Below, one piece after another: positions 18,164 through 27,749 of a stretch of DNA of 64,000 nucleotides. Position 1 is the stretch's first letter. The number at the start of each line of letters is the position of its first letter. The notes under the pieces were generated by a model. It was not told where the DNA came from. It did not search any database and saw only the letters and a list, made by a program, of their open reading frames with translations. A program made the position numbers and the translations under genes. Location: the NCBI RefSeq assembly GCF_006715225.1, contig NZ_VFMU01000001.1, forward strand, positions 3,224,001 to 3,288,000, in the 5' to 3' direction. This DNA comes from Arthrobacter sp. SLBN-112. GTDB lineage: Bacteria; Actinomycetota; Actinomycetes; Actinomycetales; Micrococcaceae.

Positions 18164-18949
18164 ATGAGTGATGTTCTGGAACTGGACTCCGTCAGCGTTG
18201 TCCGAGGCAAAAAGACCCTGCTGGACAATGTCGACTGGCAGGTCAACGAAGGCGAGCGGTGGGTCATCCTCGGCCCCAACGGCGCCGGCAAGACGACGCT
18301 TCTCCAGATCGCAGCGGCCCGGCTCCACCCGAGCAGCGGCACCGCAGGCATCCTCGACGAAGTTCTGGGCCGCGTTGACGTCTTCGAACTCCGGCCGCGC
18401 ATCGGCCTTTCCTCTGCCGCCCTTGCCACCCAGATTCCGGAACACGAGAACGTCCTCAACGTCGTGGTCACCGCTGCATACGGCGTCACCGGCCGCTGGC
18501 GCGAAGGCTACGAGCGCGACGACGAACGGCGCGCGTTCCGGCTGCTGAACGACTGGGGCATGGGGCCACTCCTCAACAGGACCTTCGCCACGCTGTCCGA
18601 AGGCGAGCGCAAGCGCGTCCAGATCGCCCGCGCCCTCATGACGGACCCGGAACTGTTGCTCCTGGATGAGCCGGGCGCCGGGCTGGACCTGGGCGGCCGC
18701 GAAGAGCTGGTCCACAAGCTGGGCGAACTCGCCAGCGACGAGGCAGCCCCCGCCATGGTCCTGGTCACGCACCACCTTGAGGAAGTCCCGCCCGGCTTCA
18801 CGCATGCCATGCTGCTGCGCGACGGCAGCGTGGTGGCGGCCGGCCCCATCACCGAAGTCCTGACTGAAGAGCACCTGAGCACCACCTTCGGCCTGCCGCT
18901 TGCAGTCACCGAGAACGCGGGACGCTATACCGCCACCGCACGCCGCTAG
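18164..18949 (+). CDS. ABC transporter ATP-binding protein
   Basis: The 261-residue product is a single ABC domain: Walker A GPNGAGKTT, Q-loop region, a degenerate signature LSEGE, Walker B LLLLDEPGAGLD and switch His in VTHHLEE. The motif combination ATLSEGERKRVQIARALM and GAGLDLGGRE is typical of a stand-alone actinobacterial ATPase group related to molybdate/iron importer ATPases. No permease is adjacent; the next gene is a TSUP permease, which does not normally need an ATPase. The substrate is unknown. ATG 18164 is chosen over a GTG at 18152. Confidence 0.85.
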   Translation: MSDVLELDSVSVVRGKKTLLDNVDWQVNEGERWVILGPNGAGKTTLLQIAAARLHPSSGTAGILDEVLGRVDVFELRPRIGLSSAALATQIPEHENVLNVVVTAAYGVTGRWREGYERDDERRAFRLLNDWGMGPLLNRTFATLSEGERKRVQIARALMTDPELLLLDEPGAGLDLGGREELVHKLGELASDEAAPAMVLVTHHLEEVPPGFTHAMLLRDGSVVAAGPITEVLTEEHLSTTFGLPLAVTENAGRYTATARR

Positions 18950-18969
18950 AAGAGGCCTGCGCTACTGCC

Positions 18970-19755
18970 TTGGAACTCTTCAGCAGCATCATTGTGTTCA
19001 TCGCCGGCCTGTGGGCCGGCACCATCAACGCGGTAGTGGGCTCCGGCACCCTGGTCACGTTCCCGGTGCTCATCGCCCTGGGCGTGGCCCCGGTGGTGGC
19101 GTCCATGAGCAACGCCATGGGCCTGGTGGCCGGCACCGCGGCCGGGGCTTTCGGCTACCGGCGTGAACTGGCCGGCCGGGGGCGGCAGGTGCTTCGCCTG
19201 CTGCCGGCGTCGGTCCTGGGCGGCGTGTCCGGCGCCTGGCTGCTGCTGCACCTGCCCGAGAAGGTGTTCCACTACGTTGCGCCGGTCCTGCTGGTCCTGG
19301 CGCTGCTGATGGTGGTGTTCCAGCCAAAGCTCCAGGACTGGGTGCGCAACCGCGAGGCCAATCCGGAGCACGCCGTCCGGGACAAACGCCACGGCATCCT
19401 CCTGGTGGTCCTCGTCTACCTCGCCGGTGTCTACGGCGGCTACTTCGTTGCGGCCCAGGGGATCCTGCTGGTCGGAATCCTGGGTGTGTTCCTTACGGGG
19501 ACCATCCAGAACGCCAACGCCATGAAGAACATCCTGGTGCTCGGCGTCAACATGGTGGCCGCCATTTCCTACCTGCTCTTCGCCTTCGACCGGATCAACT
19601 GGCTGGTGGTGCTGCTCATCGCGGTCAGCTCCACGATCGGCGGGATCCTGGGCTCCAAGGTGGGCCGCAAGCTCTCGCCGCGCGTCCTCCGGGCCGTGAT
19701 CTTCAGCCTGGGCATCGTGGCCCTGGCCGTCATGATCGCCAACCTGCTGAAATAA
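18970..19755 (+). CDS. TSUP (TauE/SafE) family permease
   Basis: The 261-residue product has about eight hydrophobic segments and the internal two-fold pattern of TauE/SafE. The first half has GLWAGTINAVVGSGTLVTFP; the second has YLAGVYGGYFVAAQGILLV, with the family's G-rich loop after TM1 and TM5. Members export or import sulfite, sulfoacetate or other organosulfur anions. The start is TTG 18970, 20 nt after the ABC ATPase gene and 7 nt before the methyltransferase gene, so the three are likely cotranscribed. Confidence 0.9.
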   Translation: MELFSSIIVFIAGLWAGTINAVVGSGTLVTFPVLIALGVAPVVASMSNAMGLVAGTAAGAFGYRRELAGRGRQVLRLLPASVLGGVSGAWLLLHLPEKVFHYVAPVLLVLALLMVVFQPKLQDWVRNREANPEHAVRDKRHGILLVVLVYLAGVYGGYFVAAQGILLVGILGVFLTGTIQNANAMKNILVLGVNMVAAISYLLFAFDRINWLVVLLIAVSSTIGGILGSKVGRKLSPRVLRAVIFSLGIVALAVMIANLLK

Positions 19756-19762
19756 TCTTCCG

Positions 19763-20569
19763 GTGACCTTCCACTACCTCGAATCCGCTGACGACCCGCG
19801 CGTCAGCGACTACACCACCCTGACCGACGTGCACCTTCGCAAGCTCCGTGAACCGGCCGAGGGGATGTACATCGCCGAGTCGTCGCGGGTCCTGCGCCGG
19901 GCGCTGGCAGCGGGCCACCGGCCGCGTTCGTTCTTCCTGGCCGAAAAGTGGATGGCGGACCTCGACGACGTCTTCCGGGCGTATCCCGACGTTCCGGCCT
20001 TCATCGGCTCGGCAGACCTGCTCGAGGAGATCACGGGTTTCCACCTGCACCGCGGCGCCATGGCCGCCATGCAGCGCCCCGCGCCGGTGCCACTGCCGGA
20101 ACTCCTGGCCGGCGCCCGCCGCGTGGCCGTGCTGGAGGACATCGTGGACCATACCAACGTGGGCGCCATCTTCCGCTCCGCCGCAGCGCTGGACATCGAC
20201 GCCGTCCTGGTCACCCCGCGCTGCGGTGATCCCCTCTACCGGCGCAGCGTCAGGGTCAGCATGGGCACGGTGTTCCAGGTTCCCTGGGCGCGACTGGGGG
20301 ACTGGCCGGGCGACCTGCAGGTGCTGAAGGACCACGGCTTCACCGTCGCGGCATTGGAACTGACACCGGACGCGGAGGACGTCGACGCCGTCGCGTCCCG
20401 CAACCTGGACAGGCTCGCCCTGGTGCTGGGCACCGAGGGCGCCGGCATGAGCCCGGAGACGCTGGCCGCCGTCGACATCGCCGTCAAAATCCCCATGCGC
20501 AATGGCGTGGATTCGCTCAACGTGGCCGCTGCGTCGGCCGTGGCGTTCTGGGAGCTGCGCGCGCGGTAA
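19763..20569 (+). CDS. SpoU/TrmH family RNA 2'-O-methyltransferase
   Basis: The 268-residue product has an N-terminal substrate-binding part (DDPRVSDYTTLTDVHLRK, IAESSRVLRRALAAG). The SPOUT knot motifs follow: motif 1 DHTNVGAIFRSAAAL, motif 2 LVLGTEGAGMSPETL, motif 3 VKIPMRNGVDSLNVAAASAVAFWE. It methylates a ribose 2'-OH of rRNA or tRNA using SAM; the target is not readable from sequence. The start is GTG 19763. It ends the ABC ATPase-TSUP-methyltransferase run. Confidence 0.92.
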   Translation: MTFHYLESADDPRVSDYTTLTDVHLRKLREPAEGMYIAESSRVLRRALAAGHRPRSFFLAEKWMADLDDVFRAYPDVPAFIGSADLLEEITGFHLHRGAMAAMQRPAPVPLPELLAGARRVAVLEDIVDHTNVGAIFRSAAALDIDAVLVTPRCGDPLYRRSVRVSMGTVFQVPWARLGDWPGDLQVLKDHGFTVAALELTPDAEDVDAVASRNLDRLALVLGTEGAGMSPETLAAVDIAVKIPMRNGVDSLNVAAASAVAFWELRAR

Positions 20570-20725
20570 GGGCGGGCAGAACGGGTTCGTCAGCCCCTCC
20601 CGCATCGGCTATGATGGATAGCTGGTTGTCCTGCTTTTTCAGCTTCCGCTGATGCAACAGATCCCAGCCATCCCATTCATACCTGGCAGCTGGCAAAATC
20701 CAGTTGCGCGAACAAAGGTCCCATT

Positions 20726-20983
20726 ATGAAGTCTGATACCCACCCGAAGTACGAAGCTGTTGTCTTCAACGACCTGGCCTCCGGCACCAAGTTCCTGACC
20801 CGCTCCACCGTGTCTTCCAACAAGACCATCGAGTGGGAAGACGGCAACACCTACCCGGTCATCGACGTCGAAATCTCTTCCGAGTCCCACCCGTTCTACA
20901 CGGGCAAGCAGCGCATCATGGACTCTGCAGGCCGCGTCGAGCGCTTCAACGCTCGCTTCAAGGGCTTCGGCGGCAAGAAGTAA
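20726..20983 (+). CDS. rpmE2: 50S ribosomal protein L31 type B
   Basis: The 85-residue product matches type B L31: [26 protein letters not shown] segment and [10 protein letters not shown]. It has no Cys, so it lacks the zinc-binding CxxC of type A and is the zinc-independent form that can replace L31 under zinc limitation in actinobacteria (established for Streptomyces and Mycobacterium). I looked for a Zur-type palindrome upstream and did not see one. A TATGAT at 20610-20615 may be its -10. A clear terminator follows. Confidence 0.95.
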   Translation: MKSDTHPKYEAVVFNDLASGTKFLTRSTVSSNKTIEWEDGNTYPVIDVEISSESHPFYTGKQRIMDSAGRVERFNARFKGFGGKK

Positions 20984-21005
20984 TCTTCTTCCCCAAGGTC
21001 TGATG

Positions 21006-21044
21006 GAAAGCCCGCACCGGCAACGGCGCGGGCTTTCTGCTTTT
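21006..21044 (+). terminator. Rho-independent terminator of rpmE2
   Basis: Arms GAAAGCCCGC (21006-21015) and GCGGGCTTTC (21028-21037) pair perfectly and are followed by TGCTTTT. It lies 22 nt after the rpmE2 stop and before the lipoate-ligase start, which argues against any start of that gene earlier than about 21045. Confidence 0.85.
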
Positions 21045-21080
21045 AACCGTGCACCTGTTTTCTGGGGCAGGATGGAAAGC

Positions 21081-22178
21081 ATGACCCCGCCACGTAGCCC
21101 TGCCCATGATGCCCCCGGCAACCACCGCCTGCACGGCGAGTACAAGGTTCCGGGCGGAAAACTCGTGGTGGTGGACCTGGCCGTGGCGGACGGCGCCCTG
21201 GCCGACGTTTCCGTCAGCGGCGACTTCTTCCTGGAGCCGGACGAGGCACTGGAGGACATCAACCGCGCCCTGACCGGCCTTCCGGACACCACACCCGCCA
21301 AGGACCTGGCAGCCGCAGTCACCGCCGCCCTGCCGGCCGGAGCCGTGCTGTTCGGCTTCTCCGCTGACGCCGTGGCCGTGACCGTCCGGCGTGCCCTGGC
21401 CAAGGCAACGTCCTGGGGCGACCACGAGTGGAACGTCATTGCGCCCACCGTGCTGCCCACCGAAATCAACGTTGCCCTTGACGAGGTGCTCACCGAGGCC
21501 GTTGGCGCCGGGGCACGCACGCCCACCCTGCGTTTCTGGGACTGGCAGGAGCCGTCGGTGGTGATCGGGAGCTTTCAGTCCGTGCAGAACGAGGTGGACC
21601 CCGAGGGCGTCGCCAGGCACGGCATCAATGTGGTCCGCCGGATCAGCGGCGGGGGAGCGATGTTCATGGAGGCCGGCAACTGCATTACCTACTCGCTCTA
21701 CCTGCCGCAGACCCTGGTGGACGGGCTCAGCTTCGCCGATTCCTACCCCTTCCTGGACGCTTGGGTCATGGCGGCACTGGAACGGCTTGGCATCAACGCC
21801 TTCTACATCCCGTTGAACGACATCGCCACCGACCAGGGGAAGATTGGCGGTGCCGCGCAGAAACGGCTGGCCAACGGCGGCATGCTGCACCACGTCACCA
21901 TGAGCTACGACATCGACGCCGACAAAATGGTGGAGGTCCTCCGGATCGGCAAGGAAAAGCTGTCCGACAAGGGCACCCGCAGCGCCAAGAAGCGGGTGGA
22001 CCCGCTGCGGCGCCAAACCGGCCTGGCGCGCACGGCGATCATTGAGGCGATGATCGGGGTCTTCAGCGAGCGTTACGGTGCAACCCCGTCAGAGCTGGCG
22101 GGACACGAGCTGGCGGCAGCCGAGGAACGGGTGGCCACCAAGTTCGGCACCAGGGAATGGCTCCACCGCGTCCCCTAG
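21081..22178 (+). CDS. Lipoate-protein ligase A family protein with N-terminal accessory domain
   Basis: The 365-residue product carries a catalytic LplA/biotinyl-ligase domain (about 125-330) with RFWDWQEPSVVIGSFQ, RRISGGGAMFME and DIATDQGKIGGAAQKR (the lysine in GKIGG contacts the acyl-AMP). Before it, residues about 12-110 (HGEYKVPGGKLVVVDLAV, SGDFFLEPDEALEDINRALTG) look like the small domain that sits C-terminal in E. coli LplA, so the domain order is permuted. The enzyme attaches lipoate or a similar acyl group to E2/GcvH proteins. ATG 21081 or 21072 are both possible; earlier starts would overlap the rpmE2 terminator. Confidence 0.85.
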   Translation: MTPPRSPAHDAPGNHRLHGEYKVPGGKLVVVDLAVADGALADVSVSGDFFLEPDEALEDINRALTGLPDTTPAKDLAAAVTAALPAGAVLFGFSADAVAVTVRRALAKATSWGDHEWNVIAPTVLPTEINVALDEVLTEAVGAGARTPTLRFWDWQEPSVVIGSFQSVQNEVDPEGVARHGINVVRRISGGGAMFMEAGNCITYSLYLPQTLVDGLSFADSYPFLDAWVMAALERLGINAFYIPLNDIATDQGKIGGAAQKRLANGGMLHHVTMSYDIDADKMVEVLRIGKEKLSDKGTRSAKKRVDPLRRQTGLARTAIIEAMIGVFSERYGATPSELAGHELAAAEERVATKFGTREWLHRVP

Positions 22179-22246
22179 ACCCATCGACTGCTGAGTATTT
22201 GTCGTTTTGGGCAGGGAAAACGGCAGTTACGGAGCAATCGACGGGT
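22179..22246. repeat. Imperfect palindrome between convergent genes
   Basis: Left arm 22179-22208 and right arm 22217-22246 pair at most positions (ends ACCCATCGACTGCT with AGCAATCGACGGGT; inner GTCGTTTT with AAAACGGC) around an 8-nt loop. It directly follows the lipoate-ligase stop and covers the last codons of pepN. It is a possible bidirectional terminator or REP-like element. Confidence 0.6.
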
Positions 22247-24927
22247 GGTGGGCGGCCCACGCCGGCAGGGTTCCCTGGCCGAGCGCAGCGAGGTTAGGGG
22301 GCCGGTGGGGAACGACGGCGGCCTGCGCGGTGAGAGCGCGCAGCAGGTGGCTGCGCTGCTCAATGATGATGCGGCGCAAGGCCTGCGGCGCGTCGGGGTT
22401 GGCGGCCAGCCAGTCATCCGTCCGCCGGACCACCGGGTGGTCCCCGGGGCGGGTGCCGTCCGCCAGGTCCTGTGCGGCGGGATAGAGTCCGCGGACAATC
22501 CGGCTGGCGATTTCGATGCTGCGCTCATCCCAGACAGTCAGCAGGCAGTCAAAGTAGGGCTCCACGTACGGCTCCAACAACGCCGGTGGCGCGGTGCTGA
22601 ATCCGCTGATGGTGGCGGTGAGGAGCTGGTTGGAGAGCTCGTTACCGTGGACGGCGGCCTCCCAGGCTGCGACCTTGACCTCCGGGTCCGGGCGGGATGC
22701 CATGGCGGTTGCGTGTCCGGCGCGGCCGGATGCCGTGGTGTCGCGCGCCAGCTCTGCGTCGAGCTCCGCCGCGCTGGCCTGCCCGTTGGCGGCGAGGGCA
22801 TGCCACAGCTGCCAGCGCAGCTCAGCGTCCACGGACAGGCCCGCCACCGTTGCCGTGCCGTCCAGCAGGCCTCGGAGCCGGGGGAGGGCTGCCGCATCAT
22901 GCCGGCTGAGGGTGGCAAGGGTGCGGGCCCAGGCAAGCTGTGCGTCAGAACCGGGGGCGGCCCGGTCCAGCTCGCCGGCTGCGGCCTCGATGAAGGAAGC
23001 ACGGACACTCGCGCGGATGCCCGCCGGTGTGTAACGTTCGACGGCGGTGGTTGCGTTGTCCAGGATGTTCAGCAGGACCCCGATTCCGCTTTCAGACGGA
23101 CCGAAGGCCGTCACCGCGTCCACGTACCGGCTCGCCGGACTCACGCCGTCGCGGGCGGAGTTCCAGAGCGCAGTCCAGCACAGGGCACGCGCCATGGGGT
23201 CCGTGATCCGGTCCAGGGAGGCGCGGACGGTTGCTTCTGATACTGGGTCCAGCCGGACTTTGGCGTAGGTCAGGTCCTCATCGTTGACCAGCAGGAGCGC
23301 CGGCCGCTGCTGCCCGGCGAGTTGGGGGAGCTCCGTCCGCGGTCCGGCCACGTCGGTTTCGATGCTCCCGGTCCGTACCAGGGAGCCGCCGGCGTCGAAG
23401 TCATAGGAACCCACCCGGAGCCGGTGCGGGCGCAGCTCCTCGCGTCCTGTCACGGGATCCACCGCTTCCTGGACGATTGCCACCCGGCCCGGCGCGCCGT
23501 CGTCGTCCGTTGCACTGGAAGCTGCGAACTCCAGGGACAAGCTGGAAATGCCGGAGGTCTGCAGCCACTGCCGGGCCCACCCGGACAGGTCCCGCCCCGA
23601 GGCCGCCGCCAGGGAAGCCAGGAGGTCAGCGAGCGACGTGTTGCCGTAGGCATGCTTCCGGAAGTACTCCCGCGACCCGGCGATGAACGCGTCAAAGCCC
23701 ACGTAGGCCACCAGCTGCTTCAGCTGAGGCGCCCTTGGCGTAGGTGATGCCGTCGAAGTTTTGCTTTGCCGCTTCAAGGTCCGGGATGTCGGCCACGATG
23801 GGATGGGTGGTGGGGAGCTGGTCCTGGACGTAGGCCCAGGCTTTGCGCTTGTTGGCGAAGTTGACCCAGGCCGTGTCCCAGTCCGTGGCCCGGTCAACAC
23901 CGAGGGTTCCCATGTAGTCGGCGAAGGACTCCTTCAGCCACAGGTCGTCCCACCACTGCATGGTCACCAGGTCGCCGAACCACATGTGCGCCATCTCGTG
24001 CATCAGGGTGTTGGCGCGGGCCTGGTACTGGGCGTCCGTGGCCCGCGAGGTGAACACGTAGCTTTCCGTGAACGTGACCAGCCCCGGGTTCTCCATGGCG
24101 CCGAGGTTGTATTCGGGAACGAACGCCTGGTCGTACTTGCCCCAGGGGTAGGGGAAGTCGAAAAGGCGGTTGAAGAAGTCCAGGCCCTTTTCCGTCAGGC
24201 TGAAGAGCTCCTCCGTGTCGAAGGAGTCCGCCATGGATGCGCGGCAGTAGAGGGCGAGCGGGACGTCCAGGTGGGTGCCGTCGTCGAGCGTCGCCTGCCA
24301 GCGGTCCGTGGCCTTGAAGTACGGCCCGGCCAGGACGGTGGTGATGTAGGTGGACATCGGCAGGGTGGTGGCGAAATCCCAGCACGCCGTGGCGGGGTCG
24401 CTGGTCAGCAGGGTGCGGTTGACCTCGGCGCCGTTGGACGCCACGTGCCAGTCGGCGGGGGCCATCACGTGGAAGGTGTAGGTCGCCTTCAGGTCGGGCT
24501 GCTCAAAGTTCGCGAAGACCCGGCGGGCATCAGCAGGCTCGTACTGCGTGTACAGGTAGCATCGGCCGTCCGCCGGGTCCACGAACCGGTGCATGCCCTC
24601 TCCGGAACGGCTGTACAGCGCCGTTCCGGTGACCGTGACCTGGTTTTCGGCCCGCAGGTTGTCCAGCCGGATCCGTGCGCCGTCCACCACGTCCTCCACC
24701 TGCAGGCCCTTGCCGTTGAGGAACACGCTGTGCACGTCACCGCCGATGAAGTCGAGGAATGTGCCGGCACCGGGTTCGGCGGTGAAGGTGATGACACTGC
24801 GGCTCGTGTAACCGGGGACCGCTGGATCTGCTGCCTGCCGCACATCCAGGGAAATGTCGTAGCTGGTGGTGCTGATCCGGGCTGAACGTTCGGCGGCTTC
24901 GCGGCGCTGCAGATTCTCATGTGACAC
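22227..24927 (-). pseudogene. pepN: Aminopeptidase N (M1), interrupted by a frameshift
   Basis: Two adjacent minus-strand frames make one M1 aminopeptidase. The N-terminal frame (24927 down to 23692) has the exopeptidase motif GAMEN and the zinc site HEMAH with a downstream Glu in WLKESFADY. It reads to FDGITYAKGAS and then shifts. The C-terminal frame resumes LKQLVAYVGFDAF and continues through the ERAP1-like domain to 22227. The break is at about 23724: intact relatives have one more codon between AS and LKQL, and here only a single G remains, so two bases are missing. The enzyme removes N-terminal residues from peptides in the cytosol. With a clean single lesion and otherwise intact sequence, either a sequencing error or a very recent mutation is likely. 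Confidence 0.85.
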
Positions 24928-24960
24928 CCGGCTATCTAATCACGGTGCCGATTCATTGGT

Positions 24961-26019
24961 TCAGCCGGCGATCAGGAAGGCCGCAGCCAGGCCCAGCACG
25001 GCAATCAGAAGCCAGGAGGCGAGTGCCACCAGGAGTGCCGGTCCTCCGGTGTGGAGCAGGGTGCGGATGCGGACCGCGGAGCCAAGGCCGAACAGGGCCG
25101 CGCCCAGCAGGATGTCCTGCAGGGCGGCCCCCAGGTCGAGCCAGCCCGCGGACAGCCAGCCGGTTGAGCGCAGCACCACCATGGCAACGAAGCCTGCGAC
25201 GAACAGCGGCACCAGCGGCGGCATTTTCTCGGCCACGCCATCCTCGGCGCCCAAGGCACGCACCCCGTTTCGGTGGTGCACACCCGCCAGCGCGGCGACG
25301 GGGGCCAGCAGCAGCACGCGGGTGAGCTTGACGACGACGGCGACCGCCAGGGCAGCGGTCCCGGCGGTTTGCGCCGTGGCCACCACCTGGCCCACATCGT
25401 GGACCGACGCGCCGGTCCAGGCTCCGAACACTGTGGCCGTGAGCCCCAAGGGTTGCGCAAGGAGGGGGAGGACGCCGATGGCGAGCGTGCCGCACAGGGT
25501 GACCAGGGCCACGGGCAGGACGGTTTCCGCGTGCCGGATGCGGCGGACGGCGGCCATGGCGCCAATGGCGGAGGCACCGCAGATGGAAAATCCCGTGGCC
25601 ACCAGCAGTGAGGTCACAGGCGGAAGGCGGAACAAGCGCGAAATCGCGTAGGTCCCGCCGAAACTGGCTGCCACCACGCCCACAATCAGGACCAGGGCCA
25701 GCCAGCCGAGGCCAAGAACGTCCATGACGCTGACCTTCAGGCCCAGGAGTACGATTCCGCCGCGCATCAGGTGCTTGCCGGCGAAGTCCAGCCCCGGCCG
25801 TGCCCGGCCTCCCGTCCACGTGCCGGCGCCGGGCAGGTTGGCGGCCAGAACGCCCAAGACCACAGCGAGGGTCATAGCCGGCAGGGCTGGCAGCAGTCCA
25901 TGCACCAGGAAGGCCGCCGCAACGGCGGCAGCGGCGGTCAGCAGCCCCGGAACCAGGCGGGCAATCCGCGGCCCGGAACGGCCGTTGCCCGGCGCTGGGA
26001 GGCTTCTGCTGTCTGGCAC
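24961..26019 (-). CDS. YeiH family putative sulfate exporter
   Basis: The 352-residue product is a multi-pass membrane protein with about ten hydrophobic segments. It shows the family hallmarks GKHLMRGGIVLLGLKVS, TGFSICGASAIGAMAAV and AWTGASVHDVGQVVATA. These are characteristic of the YeiH/UPF0324 family, annotated as putative sulfate exporters; the transported ion has not been firmly shown for most members. It is monocistronic on the minus strand, just downstream of the pepN promoter region and facing away from the ATP-grasp operon, so the 113-bp gap to 26133 holds divergent promoters. Confidence 0.9.
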   Translation of the reverse strand: MPDSRSLPAPGNGRSGPRIARLVPGLLTAAAAVAAAFLVHGLLPALPAMTLAVVLGVLAANLPGAGTWTGGRARPGLDFAGKHLMRGGIVLLGLKVSVMDVLGLGWLALVLIVGVVAASFGGTYAISRLFRLPPVTSLLVATGFSICGASAIGAMAAVRRIRHAETVLPVALVTLCGTLAIGVLPLLAQPLGLTATVFGAWTGASVHDVGQVVATAQTAGTAALAVAVVVKLTRVLLLAPVAALAGVHHRNGVRALGAEDGVAEKMPPLVPLFVAGFVAMVVLRSTGWLSAGWLDLGAALQDILLGAALFGLGSAVRIRTLLHTGGPALLVALASWLLIAVLGLAAAFLIAG

Positions 26020-26132
26020 TCACCTACTGTGCCCGACGGGGCCCGTAAAGTACCAACCGGGCCATTGGCGCCAACACGCCACAATGGATGGCAGTAATGA
26101 ATTCGAAACAAAAAGATGGTTGGCTATTGGAC

Positions 26133-27689
26133 ATGTCAGACCTATTCCAGGATTACTCGGAGGCCGCGGGCCGCACCGGAGCCTATGACGAGATGTTCGC
26201 CCCGGGTCAACAGGCCAGGGACTCGTACGGTCAGGTGGCGGACGCACTCCGGAAGCTCTCCCTGGCAGACGTCACCGCACGCGCGGACTCGATGGCGCGC
26301 ACCTTCCTGGACCGCGGGGTGACCTTCGACTACGCGGGCGAGGAGCGGCCCTTCCCGCTCGATATCGTGCCCAGGGTTATCCCCGCCGCCGAGTGGGACG
26401 TTCTGGAAAAGGGGGTCGCCCAGCGGGTCCGTGCCCTGGAAGCCTTCCTGAACGACGTCTACGACAAAATGACCGTGGTGTCCGACGGTGTGATCCCGCG
26501 CCAACTGGTGACCACCAGCGCCCATTTCCACCGGCAGGTCCACGGCTTCGAACCGGCAGGCGGGGTCCGCGTCCACATTTCCGGCATCGACGTCGTCCGC
26601 GACGCCGCCGGGACTTTCCGCGTCCTCGAGGACAACGTCCGCGTGCCCTCCGGGGTGAGCTACGTCCTGGAGAACCGGCGTGCCATGGCCAAGGGCCTGC
26701 CGGAGGCCTTCGGCCAGCAGCTCATCCGGCCCGTCGAGGAATATCCCCGCCGGCTGCTCTCGGCCCTGCGCAAGACCGCACCGGCCGGCGTCGACGATCC
26801 CACCGTCGTCGTCCTGACCCCGGGCGTGTTCAACAGCGCCTACTTCGAGCACACTCTCCTGGCCGGCCTGATGGGCGTTGAGCTGGTGGAGGGCCGTGAC
26901 CTGATCTGCCGCGGTAACCGCGTCTACATGCGCACCACCGCCGGTGAACAGCGCGTGGACGTCATCTACAAACGGATCGACGACGACTTCCTTGACCCCC
27001 TCCAGTTCCGGTCCGACTCCATGCTCGGCTGCCCCGGCCTGGTCAACGCCGCCCGCGCCGGCGGTGTCACGATTGCCAACGCGGTGGGCAATGGGGTTGC
27101 CGACGACAAACTGGTTTACAGTTACGTGCCTGACCTGATCCGCTACTACCTCAGCGAGGAGCCCATCATCGCCAACGTGGACACCTTCCGCCTCGAGGAA
27201 AAGGAAGCCAGGGAGTACACCCTGGACAACCTCGCGGAACTGGTGGTCAAGCCCGTGGACGGTTCCGGCGGCAAGGGCCTGGTCATCGGCCCCGACGCCT
27301 CCAGGGATGAACTGGACGCCCTCCGCCAGCGGATCATCGCTGACCCCCGCGGCTGGATAGCCCAGCCGGTGCTGCAGCTCTCCACCGTCCCCACATTGAG
27401 TGGAGACAAGTTCGGCCCCCGGCACGTGGACCTCAGGCCCTTTGCCGTGAACGACGGCGATGACGTCTGGGTCCTTCCGGGCGGCCTGACCCGCGTGGCC
27501 CTCAAGGAAGGGTCCCTGATCGTCAACTCCAGCCAGGGCGGCGGATCCAAGGACACCTGGGTCCTTGCAGATTCACCCCAGATGCCGGTGGAAACCGTTC
27601 CCCGCCAGGCCGTCACGGTCCGTGAACGGGTCTCCGTATGGCCTGTGGAAAGCAACTGGCGCGACCGCCAGTCGGAGCAGCAGCAGTGA
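26133..27689 (+). CDS. Circularly permuted type 2 ATP-grasp protein
   Basis: The 518-residue product matches the circularly permuted ATP-grasp family (formerly DUF404/DUF407): FPLDIVPRVIPAAEWD, RVLEDNVRVPSGVSYVLENR, IYKRIDDDFLDPLQF, ANAVGNGVADDKLVYSYVPD, VVKPVDGSGGKGLVIGP. It is predicted to ligate an amino group to a carboxylate with ATP (amidoligase; predicted by comparative genomics, not demonstrated). It heads an operon with alpha-E and transglutaminase-like genes, the same trio as Rv2411c-Rv2409c of Mycobacterium tuberculosis. In-frame ATGs at 26088 and 26097 are possible starts; 26133 (MSDLFQDYSE) fits the family best. Confidence 0.88.
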   Translation: MSDLFQDYSEAAGRTGAYDEMFAPGQQARDSYGQVADALRKLSLADVTARADSMARTFLDRGVTFDYAGEERPFPLDIVPRVIPAAEWDVLEKGVAQRVRALEAFLNDVYDKMTVVSDGVIPRQLVTTSAHFHRQVHGFEPAGGVRVHISGIDVVRDAAGTFRVLEDNVRVPSGVSYVLENRRAMAKGLPEAFGQQLIRPVEEYPRRLLSALRKTAPAGVDDPTVVVLTPGVFNSAYFEHTLLAGLMGVELVEGRDLICRGNRVYMRTTAGEQRVDVIYKRIDDDFLDPLQFRSDSMLGCPGLVNAARAGGVTIANAVGNGVADDKLVYSYVPDLIRYYLSEEPIIANVDTFRLEEKEAREYTLDNLAELVVKPVDGSGGKGLVIGPDASRDELDALRQRIIADPRGWIAQPVLQLSTVPTLSGDKFGPRHVDLRPFAVNDGDDVWVLPGGLTRVALKEGSLIVNSSQGGGSKDTWVLADSPQMPVETVPRQAVTVRERVSVWPVESNWRDRQSEQQQ

Positions 27690-27749
27690 GCCGCGCCGCC
27701 GTCGGGCATTTCTTTTACACCGTTCCGGGCGCGCAGGAGGTAGCCGCGA

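Noticed and set aside
20570..20725. Zur operator before rpmE2
   Set aside because: Expected because type B L31 is often zinc-regulated, but no AT-rich palindrome of the Zur type could be found by eye.
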